In this document: piece after piece, positions 55,199 to 64,000 of the stretch
Layout: the number at the start of each line of letters is the position of its first letter
Numbering within the stretch: position 1 is the first letter of the stretch
NCBI GenBank assembly: GCA_001600695.1
Contig: BCKQ01000004.1
Span: 1,059,677 to 1,123,676 of the forward strand
Direction: 5' to 3'
Source of the DNA: Ascoidea asiatica
Taxonomy: Eukaryota > Ascomycota > Saccharomycetes > Ascoideales > Ascoideaceae
Length of the DNA stretch: 64,000 bases
Notes under the pieces: model-generated
Databases searched by the model: none
Told to the model about the DNA's origin: nothing
What the model saw: only the letters and a program-made list of their open reading frames with translations
Position numbers and translations under genes: made by a program

Positions 55199-58100
55199 AT
55201 GACTCTTTATGACCAAGCTAATTATAATTTTCATAATTATACTTTGAATCAAAATAATTCAATTATCAATCAATCTGGTAGTTCAAATGATTCAAATGAT
55301 ATTAATCATATGAATAATGTTAATAATGTCAACAATCAAAACTTTAATATGAATAATATGAATGTTAATGCTAATGCTAATTCAAATGTTAATGTTACTT
55401 CTAATAATGGAAATTCAAACTCTTTTTTCAACTCAAATTTTACTTTAAATTCTAATTCAAATATTTCAAATGAATTTAACTCAACTGATTTTAATTCGAA
55501 TGAATTTAATCCTTTATTACACCAATCAAATTCAAATAATACTTTAAGATCTCAACCTTCAATTAATTCAATTAATGAACCAATTACTCCTTTACATCAA
55601 TCTCAAATTTCTCAATCTCAATTTCAAAATTACTCTTATCAAAAGAATTTTAATAATATTAATACTAATGTTAATAATAATTCCATGAATAATATGAATT
55701 TAAATTCAACAAGACATTCATCTTTTGCTTTACCAAATCATTTTCAATCACAATCTTTATCTCAAAATAATCTTAATTTAAATTTTTCTTCTTTAAATAT
55801 CAATGATTCTTTACCATTAAATAATAACAATATTATTAATAATAATATTAATTCTTCAGATTCTTCATTAGATTCAAGATCTTTAAGTTTTTCTTCTAAT
55901 ATTTTAAATTCAAATGAATCAACTTCTTCTTTAAATTCAAGCCAAAGTCCAGTTAATGATTTAGGCTTAAGAAATGTTATTTCTTACAAGGATTTGAAAA
56001 ATACAATTCCAACTTTAGGTTACTATGGTAGAAGACAATCTGTTGCCACTACCAAGCTTTCAAATTCAAATATGAATGGTAACATGAATGGTAATATCAA
56101 TGTTAATAACGTTAATAATATTAATGGTTCAAACACTGGTAATATTAATTACAATAGCAATAATTTTAATAATAATAGTTTTGTCAACAATAATAATTCC
56201 AGTAATGGTAATATCAATACTAACGTTAATGATTTCAATATCAATCATTCTCGCAATTATTCTCATTCAAGTAATTCTCAATATGTTGATCAATACCAAA
56301 ATCAAAGAGCTCCAACTCATTCTAATTCCATTTCAAATATGGGTTTAAATGTTTCAAACAATGTTTCTAATACTTTAAATAATAGAGCTTCAAATAGTTC
56401 CGTTAATAATATTAATAATCATTTACAATTTCAACTTCAAGCTCAACAACAAAATCAACAACATCAATTAATCAATCGTACTTCTGATCCTTTATTATTT
56501 CAAAATTATAATAATTCTAATGTTACTCCAGTTGAGAATAATTTCAATTCTTTTAATAGAACAAATTATAATGATTCTAATATGCCACAATCTGCTGGTT
56601 CAATTAATTCATTTAATAACTTTAATCCAAATATTTATAATCAATCATCAGAAATTAATCCAAACTTACAAATTAATACTTCAAATGATTTATATATGAA
56701 TAGAAACAATTATTCTCAAGTTTCTCCAGTTAATATTCAACGAGCTAATGGAATGGATAATTATTCTAATACCATCACTAGTCCATCAACTATTTCTCCA
56801 CGTCAATTAAATCATTTTAATTCTAATGGTAGTATTAATAACAATAATACTTATTCTTATGTTAATAATTCTTCAAATAATATTAATTCGAATTATAATA
56901 ACATGGGCAACAATATGAATGTTAATCATCAAAATGGTATGAATGGAAATATTAATTCTAATATTAACTCCAATGTTAATTCAAATATGAATAATTTTAA
57001 TAACTTTCAATCAAATAATAATAGATCTTCTAATATTTCCAATGGAACCAATTCTCCAAGAAATCGTTCTAATAATTATGTTGCTAATAGAAACAATGTT
57101 AGAGTTAATAGAAATAACTCTAATCCTTATAATTCTAATGTCAATAACAATGCAAGTTCTACTTCTAGTAATTCAAATAATAGAAGTAACAATAGAAATA
57201 ATAATAACTTTAGTAATAATAGTTCTACTAATGTTAATAATAATCCAAATAGTGCAGAAGCTAAAGCAGCTAGAAAACATGAAAAGGAAATTATTTCTAA
57301 ATATTCTTCAGTACCATTTGCAAAATTAACAAGCAAGATTTATACCTTATGTAAAGATCAATATGGATGTAGATTTCTTCAAAAGAAATTAGAAGAAAAT
57401 GATCCTAATATTCCTCAAATAATCTTTGGACAAATTGAACATCAAATAATTGAATTAATGATGGATGCATTTGGTAATTATCTTGTTCAAAAATTATTAC
57501 CACACTTAAAAGAATATCAAATTGCATATATTATTGGTCAAGCATCTAATAGATTAATTGAAATTGCATTAGATCAACATGGTACAAGAGCTTTACAAGA
57601 AATTATTGAAATTGTTAAAGATCAAAAACAAATTAATTTAATTGTTAAAGAATTAAAAAATAATGTTGTTAGATTAATTGAAGATTTAAATGGTAATCAT
57701 GTTATTACTAAATGTCTTACATGTTTTAGTAATGATAATATTCAATTTATCATTGATGAAATTTCAGATAATTGTGTTACAGTTGCAACACATAAACATG
57801 GATGTTGTGTTTATCAAAGATGTATGGATAAAGCAACTAAAAATCAAATGGATAAATTAGGTGAAAGAATTAGTTCAAATGCAATGATTTTAATGAAAAA
57901 TCTTTATGGTAATTATGTTGTTCAACATTTATTAGAGAAAAAGATTCAAGTTTATAATGAAAAAGTTTGTGAGAAATTATATGGATATTTAAGTGAATTA
58001 TCATTAGAGAAATATGCATCAAATGTTGTTGAAAAATGTTTAAAATATTGTAAAAATACAACAATCACAAATAATTTAGTTGTTGAAATTATCTGGAGTA

Positions 58101-58306
58101 AAAATTTATCAGAAATTATTAAAGATTGTTATGGTAATTATGTTGTTCAAACAGCTTTTGAAGTTGCAACAGGTGATTGTAAACGTGAAATTGTTGAAAA
58201 ATTTAAACCAATGATTACATATATTAGAACTACACCATATTCTAAAAAAATTCAAAGTAAATTAAGTGATGTTGAACTTAGTATTGCAGCTATGAGAGAG
58301 CAATAA
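55199..58306 (+). CDS. Pumilio-family RNA-binding protein (PUF4/MPT5 class)
   Basis: This 1035-residue protein has a disordered Asn/Ser-rich region (1-680) and a C-terminal Pumilio domain (about 695-1030) with eight repeats. The visible base-contact helices are GCRFLQ, GNYLVQ, GTRALQ, GNHVIT, GCCVYQ, GNYVVQ, ASNVVE and GNYVVQ. By the PUF code repeats 8 to 5 (N-Q, S-E, N-Q, C-Q) read 5'-UGUA. Such proteins bind 3' untranslated regions and recruit Ccr4-Not to repress mRNAs. Repeat 4 has Thr837 where Gln is usual. Repeat sequences resemble both Puf4 and Mpt5/Puf5; I cannot decide, so I leave the symbol empty. It lies immediately right of the gene desert. Confidence 0.92.
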   Translation: MTLYDQANYNFHNYTLNQNNSIINQSGSSNDSNDINHMNNVNNVNNQNFNMNNMNVNANANSNVNVTSNNGNSNSFFNSNFTLNSNSNISNEFNSTDFNSNEFNPLLHQSNSNNTLRSQPSINSINEPITPLHQSQISQSQFQNYSYQKNFNNINTNVNNNSMNNMNLNSTRHSSFALPNHFQSQSLSQNNLNLNFSSLNINDSLPLNNNNIINNNINSSDSSLDSRSLSFSSNILNSNESTSSLNSSQSPVNDLGLRNVISYKDLKNTIPTLGYYGRRQSVATTKLSNSNMNGNMNGNINVNNVNNINGSNTGNINYNSNNFNNNSFVNNNNSSNGNINTNVNDFNINHSRNYSHSSNSQYVDQYQNQRAPTHSNSISNMGLNVSNNVSNTLNNRASNSSVNNINNHLQFQLQAQQQNQQHQLINRTSDPLLFQNYNNSNVTPVENNFNSFNRTNYNDSNMPQSAGSINSFNNFNPNIYNQSSEINPNLQINTSNDLYMNRNNYSQVSPVNIQRANGMDNYSNTITSPSTISPRQLNHFNSNGSINNNNTYSYVNNSSNNINSNYNNMGNNMNVNHQNGMNGNINSNINSNVNSNMNNFNNFQSNNNRSSNISNGTNSPRNRSNNYVANRNNVRVNRNNSNPYNSNVNNNASSTSSNSNNRSNNRNNNNFSNNSSTNVNNNPNSAEAKAARKHEKEIISKYSSVPFAKLTSKIYTLCKDQYGCRFLQKKLEENDPNIPQIIFGQIEHQIIELMMDAFGNYLVQKLLPHLKEYQIAYIIGQASNRLIEIALDQHGTRALQEIIEIVKDQKQINLIVKELKNNVVRLIEDLNGNHVITKCLTCFSNDNIQFIIDEISDNCVTVATHKHGCCVYQRCMDKATKNQMDKLGERISSNAMILMKNLYGNYVVQHLLEKKIQVYNEKVCEKLYGYLSELSLEKYASNVVEKCLKYCKNTTITNNLVVEIIWSKNLSEIIKDCYGNYVVQTAFEVATGDCKREIVEKFKPMITYIRTTPYSKKIQSKLSDVELSIAAMREQ

Positions 58307-59949
58307 TTTTTTTTTGTATTATAATAATATTATAAATATTTGTTTATGCTTTTTTCGTTAAACTTTTTCTTTTTTTTTGTCTTTATCAAATTTTTTGTTA
58401 TATTTTTTTTATCAACATCCTCCTATACTACTTACTTACTTATTATTATAATTATTATATTAATTATTTTTTTATTTATGCTTTGTTATGAACAAAATTT
58501 TTGTGTTTTTTCCCTATTTTATACTTCTATTCAATTCTATTTTATGTTAAGTTTTATAATATAATCATTCTTATCATCTTTAAATATAAATATCAATACA
58601 AATATATCAATATAAATTCTAATTCAAATATAAATACAAATACTAATACAAATACAAAATAGTAGTTTTCATTTATACTATTTGTAAAATAATATTTCAA
58701 ATACGAATTTAAGAATTATTTACTTAGTTTTAATAAAATAAAATATTCTTGATGTTAGATTCAGTTTGATTGCAGAAAATCTATAGACTAAGGTTAAGTG
58801 TAACTTTAGAGAGAGAATACAGGTAGTTTACCTAAAGGTTAAATTTGAAAATGAGATAAAATTTATCGGTTGATACCTTTAATTAATTAATAAAGGATAA
58901 AATTTAAAGATTAAAAAATGAAAGGCAAACAAACTTGACTCTTTCTGTGGGAATAATTAATGAATACAAAAAATACAGTTTACTAGTAAATACTAGTTTA
59001 TTATTCTAGTAGGTTATTGTTGCTTCAAATATTTTAAAAACTTGATGAATATTCAGTAAAATTAAAGATTATTAAAGGATATTTAATAAAGTGAAAATAA
59101 ATGAAATGAATATGAAAAAAAGGAAGAAAAATATGAAAATAGACAAAATTACTAAAAATTGATAAATGATCAATCAATAAATACGCTCAGGTTTTAGATT
59201 AATCTTAGATTGGATGATAGAAGTGATTAGAAAACATGCGAAAACAAAAATAGCTCCTTTTTATTTTAATTAATTTTAATAATATTTGTTTTCAACTGTT
59301 TCAAGGAGACTTACTAGTTTTTAGTTACTTCTTGTTATTTTTAATTATTTTTCAAAATGTGAACAAAGAAGTGAATAAAGAAGTGAATAAAAAAAGAAAT
59401 CGTCATGAGAATCTGGCCATATTTAATTCTGAGACTGGAAGTTGTTTTTTTGAGCACTGTTTGTTTGTTTGAAATATTTGAAAAGGCAGAGTCAAAAAAA
59501 AAAAAGATGAATTGTTGAAATTGTGCGGTTTGCGCCAGTTCCGAATAAATTGGAGAGTGCCTGGACCGACAGCAGCCATCCTCGGTTGACTGCGCTTTGC
59601 CGAAGCCTGCAAATCTGTACGCCACTTTTACGCGCCACTTATTAATGCAAATTCTGCGGTTGCCGCTGTTTCATCTCCAGTCGTCTCAGTCGTGAAGGGA
59701 AGTGGTTACTAGCATGTATGGAGAGGTGTTCGTTGCAAATTCGTTTATTTAGCTACTATGTGGTACCCTTAATAATTAAATCCGGTTAATTCTTGTGATT
59801 CATGTTTTTTTTTTAAATCAAATTTATCAATTCCGGTAAGTTTCCTAAAACGGAAACAACAGTATTCATACTGCAAACTATCCACTTTGGTGAGATATAA
59901 TGATATTATATTTTCATAAAAAAATGAAAAAATGCTATAGAAAGAAAAA
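58307..59949. other. Convergent spacer with an isolated G+C-rich island
   Basis: The first 300 bases are T-rich 3' flank of the PUF gene, then A+T-rich spacer. At about 59515-59720 an island of roughly balanced composition holds GCGGTTTGCGCCAGTTCCG and ACGCGCCACTT. The frames on the minus strand here begin at GTG or TTG. Unlike most other islands this one is not in a promoter of a recognised gene. Confidence 0.5.
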
Positions 59950-61347
59950 TTACCAAAGAGCTGCTGGGGTATAAACAGGAATAGCCTCTGTTAGGCCATA
60001 ACCGGTGGTTCCAACTGCCCATGCTGGTTTTGTTGGTTGTGTCCAATCTGAAGGTGCTTCAGTTATTGTAGTTCTATGAGTGAAAGTTCCTGTTGGTGTA
60101 CCTGTAACAAGTAAAGATCCAGTACCATAACCATTTTGAACAACATTTATCATATTATATTTTTCTCTTTCTTCATCTTTATAAAAACTAAAATCTTCAA
60201 TAACTAAACCTTGTGGCATATTAACATCACTACCAATGATATAAATACCACCTCTTGTTTTACCTGATGTTGCTGCAATTGATCCACTAAAATTATTAAA
60301 TGTTAAATCTGTTAATTGAACTCCACCTGTTGTACCAACCGAATTTTGCCAATATTGATTAATACTTAATCCAAATCCTGTTTGATATCCTTTAAAATCT
60401 TCAAATAAACAATTTTTAACATTAGAATCTGTACCATTTGGATATGTTTTAATAAACATTAATTGATTTGTATAATATGAAGTAACATTTTTAACATGCA
60501 TATATGATATATCAGCATCTGATTTCAATGATCCAATTGACATACCATCTGCATTATTACAAATCATATTCTCAATTAATCCATGATGTGATGGTGATTT
60601 AATTGAAACACATTCATCTTTATTTGTAACTTCACAATCATGAATATAATAATTATTACCTGTAACATCAATTCCATCAGTTCCACCTCTATTTGGTCCT
60701 CTTATAGTTAAATCATATACTTCAACATTTGTAATATTTGTTAAAACTAAATGAAATGTTCTTGAATCAATTAAAAATAAATCATGAATAACTGAATTTG
60801 ATAAATTTGTAACTCTCATTAATCTATTACTACCTCCAACAAACCCATTTTCAATTCTGAATTTATATCCATTTGCTTGAATTGCACCTTTACCATTTGA
60901 TGAAAACATTTCAAAATTATCAACTGTATCAATTCTAATCATATCTGAATGTGCAATTGTACCTTTTGAATTATATTGATAAAAATCTCCATCATTATCA
61001 ACATCAATTAATCCATCAATTTGAAGCGCCCAATCATTTACTTTTGTAAATGCTAAATAACTTGATAATTTCCAAGTACCTTCTGGTATAACTAATCTTG
61101 AATTTTTTGTAACCGATACACATTCTGTAAATGCTTTATTAACTGCAGTTGAAATATCGGTTCCAGAAACTGCTCCATAATCTGTTATATTACATATATT
61201 AGTTTTCTCTGATAATTCTGTAGTTGGTCCAACTGTACCTGTTAAACCATATGTGGTTGAAGTATCTTTTTTCTCTAATATTTCAACTGAACAATTGATT
61301 AGTTCAATCAATGTTAAAAAACATATAAAAAAAATAATTTTACTCAT
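59950..61347 (-). CDS. Secreted GH28 enzyme, rhamnogalacturonan hydrolase-like
   Basis: This 465-residue protein has a signal peptide (1-19, MSKIIFFICFLTLIELINC) and a right-handed beta-helix of glycoside hydrolase family 28. The motifs are those of fungal rhamnogalacturonan hydrolases, not polygalacturonases. GGTDGIDV (221-228) and NKDECVSIKSP (242-252) replace the NTD and DD motifs, and ADGMSIGSL replaces GHG. MFIKT is near 297-301. The early block TNICNITDYGAVSG and the end TITEAP...GLTEAIPV also match that branch. Predicted action is cleavage of the galacturonate-rhamnose pectin backbone outside the cell. Several Asn-x-Ser/Thr sites are present. Base composition is like that of its neighbours. 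It is divergent from a Zn-cluster regulator. Confidence 0.87.
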   Translation of the reverse strand: MSKIIFFICFLTLIELINCSVEILEKKDTSTTYGLTGTVGPTTELSEKTNICNITDYGAVSGTDISTAVNKAFTECVSVTKNSRLVIPEGTWKLSSYLAFTKVNDWALQIDGLIDVDNDGDFYQYNSKGTIAHSDMIRIDTVDNFEMFSSNGKGAIQANGYKFRIENGFVGGSNRLMRVTNLSNSVIHDLFLIDSRTFHLVLTNITNVEVYDLTIRGPNRGGTDGIDVTGNNYYIHDCEVTNKDECVSIKSPSHHGLIENMICNNADGMSIGSLKSDADISYMHVKNVTSYYTNQLMFIKTYPNGTDSNVKNCLFEDFKGYQTGFGLSINQYWQNSVGTTGGVQLTDLTFNNFSGSIAATSGKTRGGIYIIGSDVNMPQGLVIEDFSFYKDEEREKYNMINVVQNGYGTGSLLVTGTPTGTFTHRTTITEAPSDWTQPTKPAWAVGTTGYGLTEAIPVYTPAALW

Positions 61348-62717
61348 TTTTAATTCAATTGATTATATTTCATAAAATGAAGAAAAAAATGAATAAAAAA
61401 TTATACTAATTTTTCCCCATATATATACACAGAATATTTTTTTCAGACTAGTTGGTTTTCAATATTCTTTATTGTAATATTTTTTAAGTTCTATCTTAGA
61501 ATTATATTGATCAAAAAAAATTCCATTTTGATACTTGTTTCACAATCAAAAACAGTTAATCATTTTTTGTAAATCTTTTCTTGAATTTATTTCAAAAGCC
61601 CTCTAATACTACAAAAAGTACTGGTTAACGATAACTTAATATTCATATTTAAATGAACCCTGAATAAATTGATAGACAAATCCATTATTTAGCATTATCT
61701 GAATAATGAAGTATATTATATTCTTATTCAAAACGCGTATTGAATTATCATAAAAATTACGATTAGTAATTGTTACCAAATTATTCTTCAATTAAATAAG
61801 AGTGATTTTGTAAAATTTCCCTAGAAACCAGCAATATGGTTCTAGTTTTAGGATTTATAAAAATAGAATTATCGTATAAATTAAAGCACAAGCAAGTGAC
61901 CCTGAATAATTACACATTTTTATACTGAGACAAACGGAGTAATACATATTATGGATATTTTTTTATTTCACGTGTTTTTATATAATTCAAAAAACTTTTA
62001 GTTACCCATAATTATGGTAGATCCATACTTCTGGATATTAATTTGGGTCGTAATGGTCGGAATATAGGATTGACAGATAGTAAAACGTGACCTCTTTACA
62101 CCTGGAACTTTTTGGGACAAGTTGACCAAAAAATCCAATAAAATGCCAATAAAACCCCCTCATGAAAACCGATAACCTAAAAACATGTTATTTAACATTA
62201 ACAATACTGATTTTTATTATCTTTCATTCAATCCGAGATTTTATTCTGTAACAAATATTGATATTTGATTTATCCTTCAAAATCGATAAATGATTAATTC
62301 ATTTACATTTTAATAAGTATAATTAATGATAAATCAATATATTGTTTGCTAAAACTAATAGTAATAGTAAGATTGATGATAATAAATCAAGTTGGTGAGA
62401 GGATTCTTTAAATTTATCTTGCATTCTATTCAAATCTTGATCTCTCAGAGATTACATCAAAAACTTCTTTTTATAAAATATCTAAATACGATATTTATTT
62501 TTTAACTAGGTCATAAACTGAAAATATAATTCTGTGACATTAGTTATATCTTTTTTTCAATAGAGTGATAACTTCTTAGACATATAATCTGGAATACTAT
62601 TAGGTTTCTCTAGTCGATAATTTGATCTATTTCATTTCAATTTATTTTAATTCAATTTATATCAATTCAATTCAAGTTATATTTCAACTATAATAATTAA
62701 TTTTAGATTGAATAAAA
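61348..62717. promoter_or_regulatory. Divergent GH28 / Zn-cluster regulator promoter
   Basis: This is 1.37 kb of A+T-rich DNA. A TATATATACAC run at about 61419-61429 lies about 75 bases upstream of the GH28 ATG and may be its TATA element. A CACGTG is near 61970. Scattered CGG/CCG triplets (near 61935, 62055 and 62232) could be Zn-cluster sites, but no spaced pair stands out. Confidence 0.5.
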
Positions 62718-64000
62718 ATGTTTTCAAGTTTTGATATTCATGGTTCTTTAGAAAATATATCTATAGAAACAATTGAATCATTATCTTCTTTTTCAAATAA
62801 TGATAAAAAAGCAATTGACAAAAAGACAAATGAAAAAACAATAAATGATGAAAATTCAATTGAAATTAAAAATAGAAAGTCTAGTGTTATTAATATAAAT
62901 AATGATAATTATAAAGATAATGATAATAATTATGATCTTAAAAAAAATCAAACTCAATTTCAAATAATTTCTAACAATAATAATTCTTCAATTCAGAAAT
63001 TAAATAAAGTTAAGTTATCCTCAAAGTCAATCAAAGAAAATTCAAATTCAAACTCTCATTCCCATTCTCATTCAAATTCACATTCACATTCAAGTTTACA
63101 TTCAAATTTAAATATAAAACATGATTTTCCAAATAAATTAAAGTTTGTTGGTGAAAGAGCAAGATCAAAAACTGGTTGTTTTCAATGTAGAAAAAAAAAG
63201 AAAAGATGTGATGAAAAAAAACCAATTTGTGGTTTATGTACAAGAACAATAATGAATTGTATTTGGCCTGAATATGATAATAATAATGTTTTGATAAATA
63301 AACATGAATTCAATATTTTAAAATTAAAGAAAAAAACATCAAATTCAATTTCAAATTCAACCTTAAGTTCTAAAGATTCAAATATCGTAACTTCAAAAAT
63401 TACTAAAAATTCAATTAAATCTAAACAAATAAATGCTTCAGATTTAACTAAGTTTATAAATAATTCTTTGAAAGCCCCTTTATTCGAAAAGACCATCGAA
63501 AATACTTTACCAAATTTAAATTCAAAAAATATAATTTCGAATCACTTTTTAAATAATATTAATAATAATAAACTAAATAATGATGAAACTTCTCAATTTA
63601 AAAACGATTCATTTTTTGTAAATGATAGCAATCCATATAACGGCTTTAATAATAATGCAAATAATCACACGAATTATAACTATTCAAAGAGTCTTACAAA
63701 TAATTATAATGATAATAACTTTATAAATCAGAACTATCTCAACTCAAATAACAATCTTAATCATAAAAATTACCCTAATAATAATAATATAGGAAAAACA
63801 AAATTATCAACAAGTGAATTATTAAAATTATTTAATAGTGATAATGATAATATCTTTGAAGATTTTTTAAATTTAAATTTCTCTTATTATACTCAAAATA
63901 ATAACAATTCTTCTAATGCAAAAAATGGGCCTAACTCAAATAATGATATTGGTTCAAATAATGGAATTAATTTAAATAATACGGACTTTTCAATGATTAA
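62718..64000 (+). CDS. Zn(II)2Cys6 transcription factor (partial, runs off window)
   Basis: The ATG at 62718 opens a frame that stays open to the last base, giving at least 427 residues. After an Asn/Ser/His-rich N-terminus (1-145) comes a binuclear zinc cluster: Cys154, Cys157, Cys164, Cys171, Cys174 and Cys181 (spacing 2-6-6-2-6) with the basic stretch RKKKKRCDEKKP. This is the fungal Gal4-type DNA-binding motif. The rest is Asn-rich and no further domain is visible before the edge. It starts 1.37 kb from, and divergent to, the rhamnogalacturonan hydrolase-like gene, so a role in its control is possible. The specific regulator cannot be named. Confidence 0.93.
   Translation, partial: MFSSFDIHGSLENISIETIESLSSFSNNDKKAIDKKTNEKTINDENSIEIKNRKSSVININNDNYKDNDNNYDLKKNQTQFQIISNNNNSSIQKLNKVKLSSKSIKENSNSNSHSHSHSNSHSHSSLHSNLNIKHDFPNKLKFVGERARSKTGCFQCRKKKKRCDEKKPICGLCTRTIMNCIWPEYDNNNVLINKHEFNILKLKKKTSNSISNSTLSSKDSNIVTSKITKNSIKSKQINASDLTKFINNSLKAPLFEKTIENTLPNLNSKNIISNHFLNNINNNKLNNDETSQFKNDSFFVNDSNPYNGFNNNANNHTNYNYSKSLTNNYNDNNFINQNYLNSNNNLNHKNYPNNNNIGKTKLSTSELLKLFNSDNDNIFEDFLNLNFSYYTQNNNNSSNAKNGPNSNNDIGSNNGINLNNTDFSMI

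Noticed and set aside
59341-59625. 94-codon minus-strand frame
   Set aside because: It starts at GTG; half is poly-Phe from A+T-rich DNA. The island is reported instead as a possible RNA or promoter.

Overview
This is a eukaryotic nuclear window from a budding yeast (Saccharomycotina). It is strikingly A+T-rich, by eye about three quarters. Almost all genes are intronless, codons end in A or T, and most proteins carry long Asn/Ser tracts. The gene set is typically yeast: XRN1, BUD13, RNA15, BTS1, DER1, SCT1/GPT2, AGC1, an external NADH dehydrogenase, an FG nucleoporin, an Ark/Prk-type kinase, a Pumilio protein and a tRNA-Tyr(GUA) with an intron. A D-amino-acid oxidase ending in the peroxisomal signal AKL recalls DAO1 of the methylotroph Candida boidinii. 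With the very low G+C, this makes C. boidinii or a close relative my best guess, but the guess is inference only.

Layout. 1-1.8 kb: no gene seen. 1.8-3.4 kb: a 69-residue CaaX protein and two tiny unresolved ORFs. 3.8-17.9 kb: a YIP5-like protein, NDE, a small acidic ORF, tRNA-Tyr, BTS1, DER1, SCT1/GPT2, an unidentified coiled-coil protein and BUD13. 18-30 kb: NUP49-like, AGC1 and XRN1. 31.9-41.4 kb: an unidentified Asn/Ser-rich protein, a SAN1-like RING ligase, RNA15 and DAO1. 42.7-46.1 kb: a large AKL1-like kinase. 46.1-55.2 kb: a 9-kb stretch with no credible gene. 55.2-58.3 kb: a PUF protein. 59.9-64 kb: a secreted rhamnogalacturonan hydrolase-like GH28 protein, and divergent from it a Zn(II)2Cys6 regulator that runs off the window.

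The genes are independent eukaryotic units. The clearest regulatory links are a perfect heat-shock element upstream of the SAN1-like ligase, E-boxes (CACGTG) upstream of NDE, and a regulator next to the GH28 enzyme. Several intergenic regions, mostly promoters, contain islands much richer in G+C than their surroundings.

The most unusual parts are the gene desert, with 17 exact TACTGTA/TACAGTA words counted by hand between 48.6 and 54.3 kb (a centromere is one candidate), the CaaX micro-protein, and the rhamnogalacturonase/regulator pair. Some starts below were moved to the first in-frame ATG because the longest open frame began at GTG or TTG.
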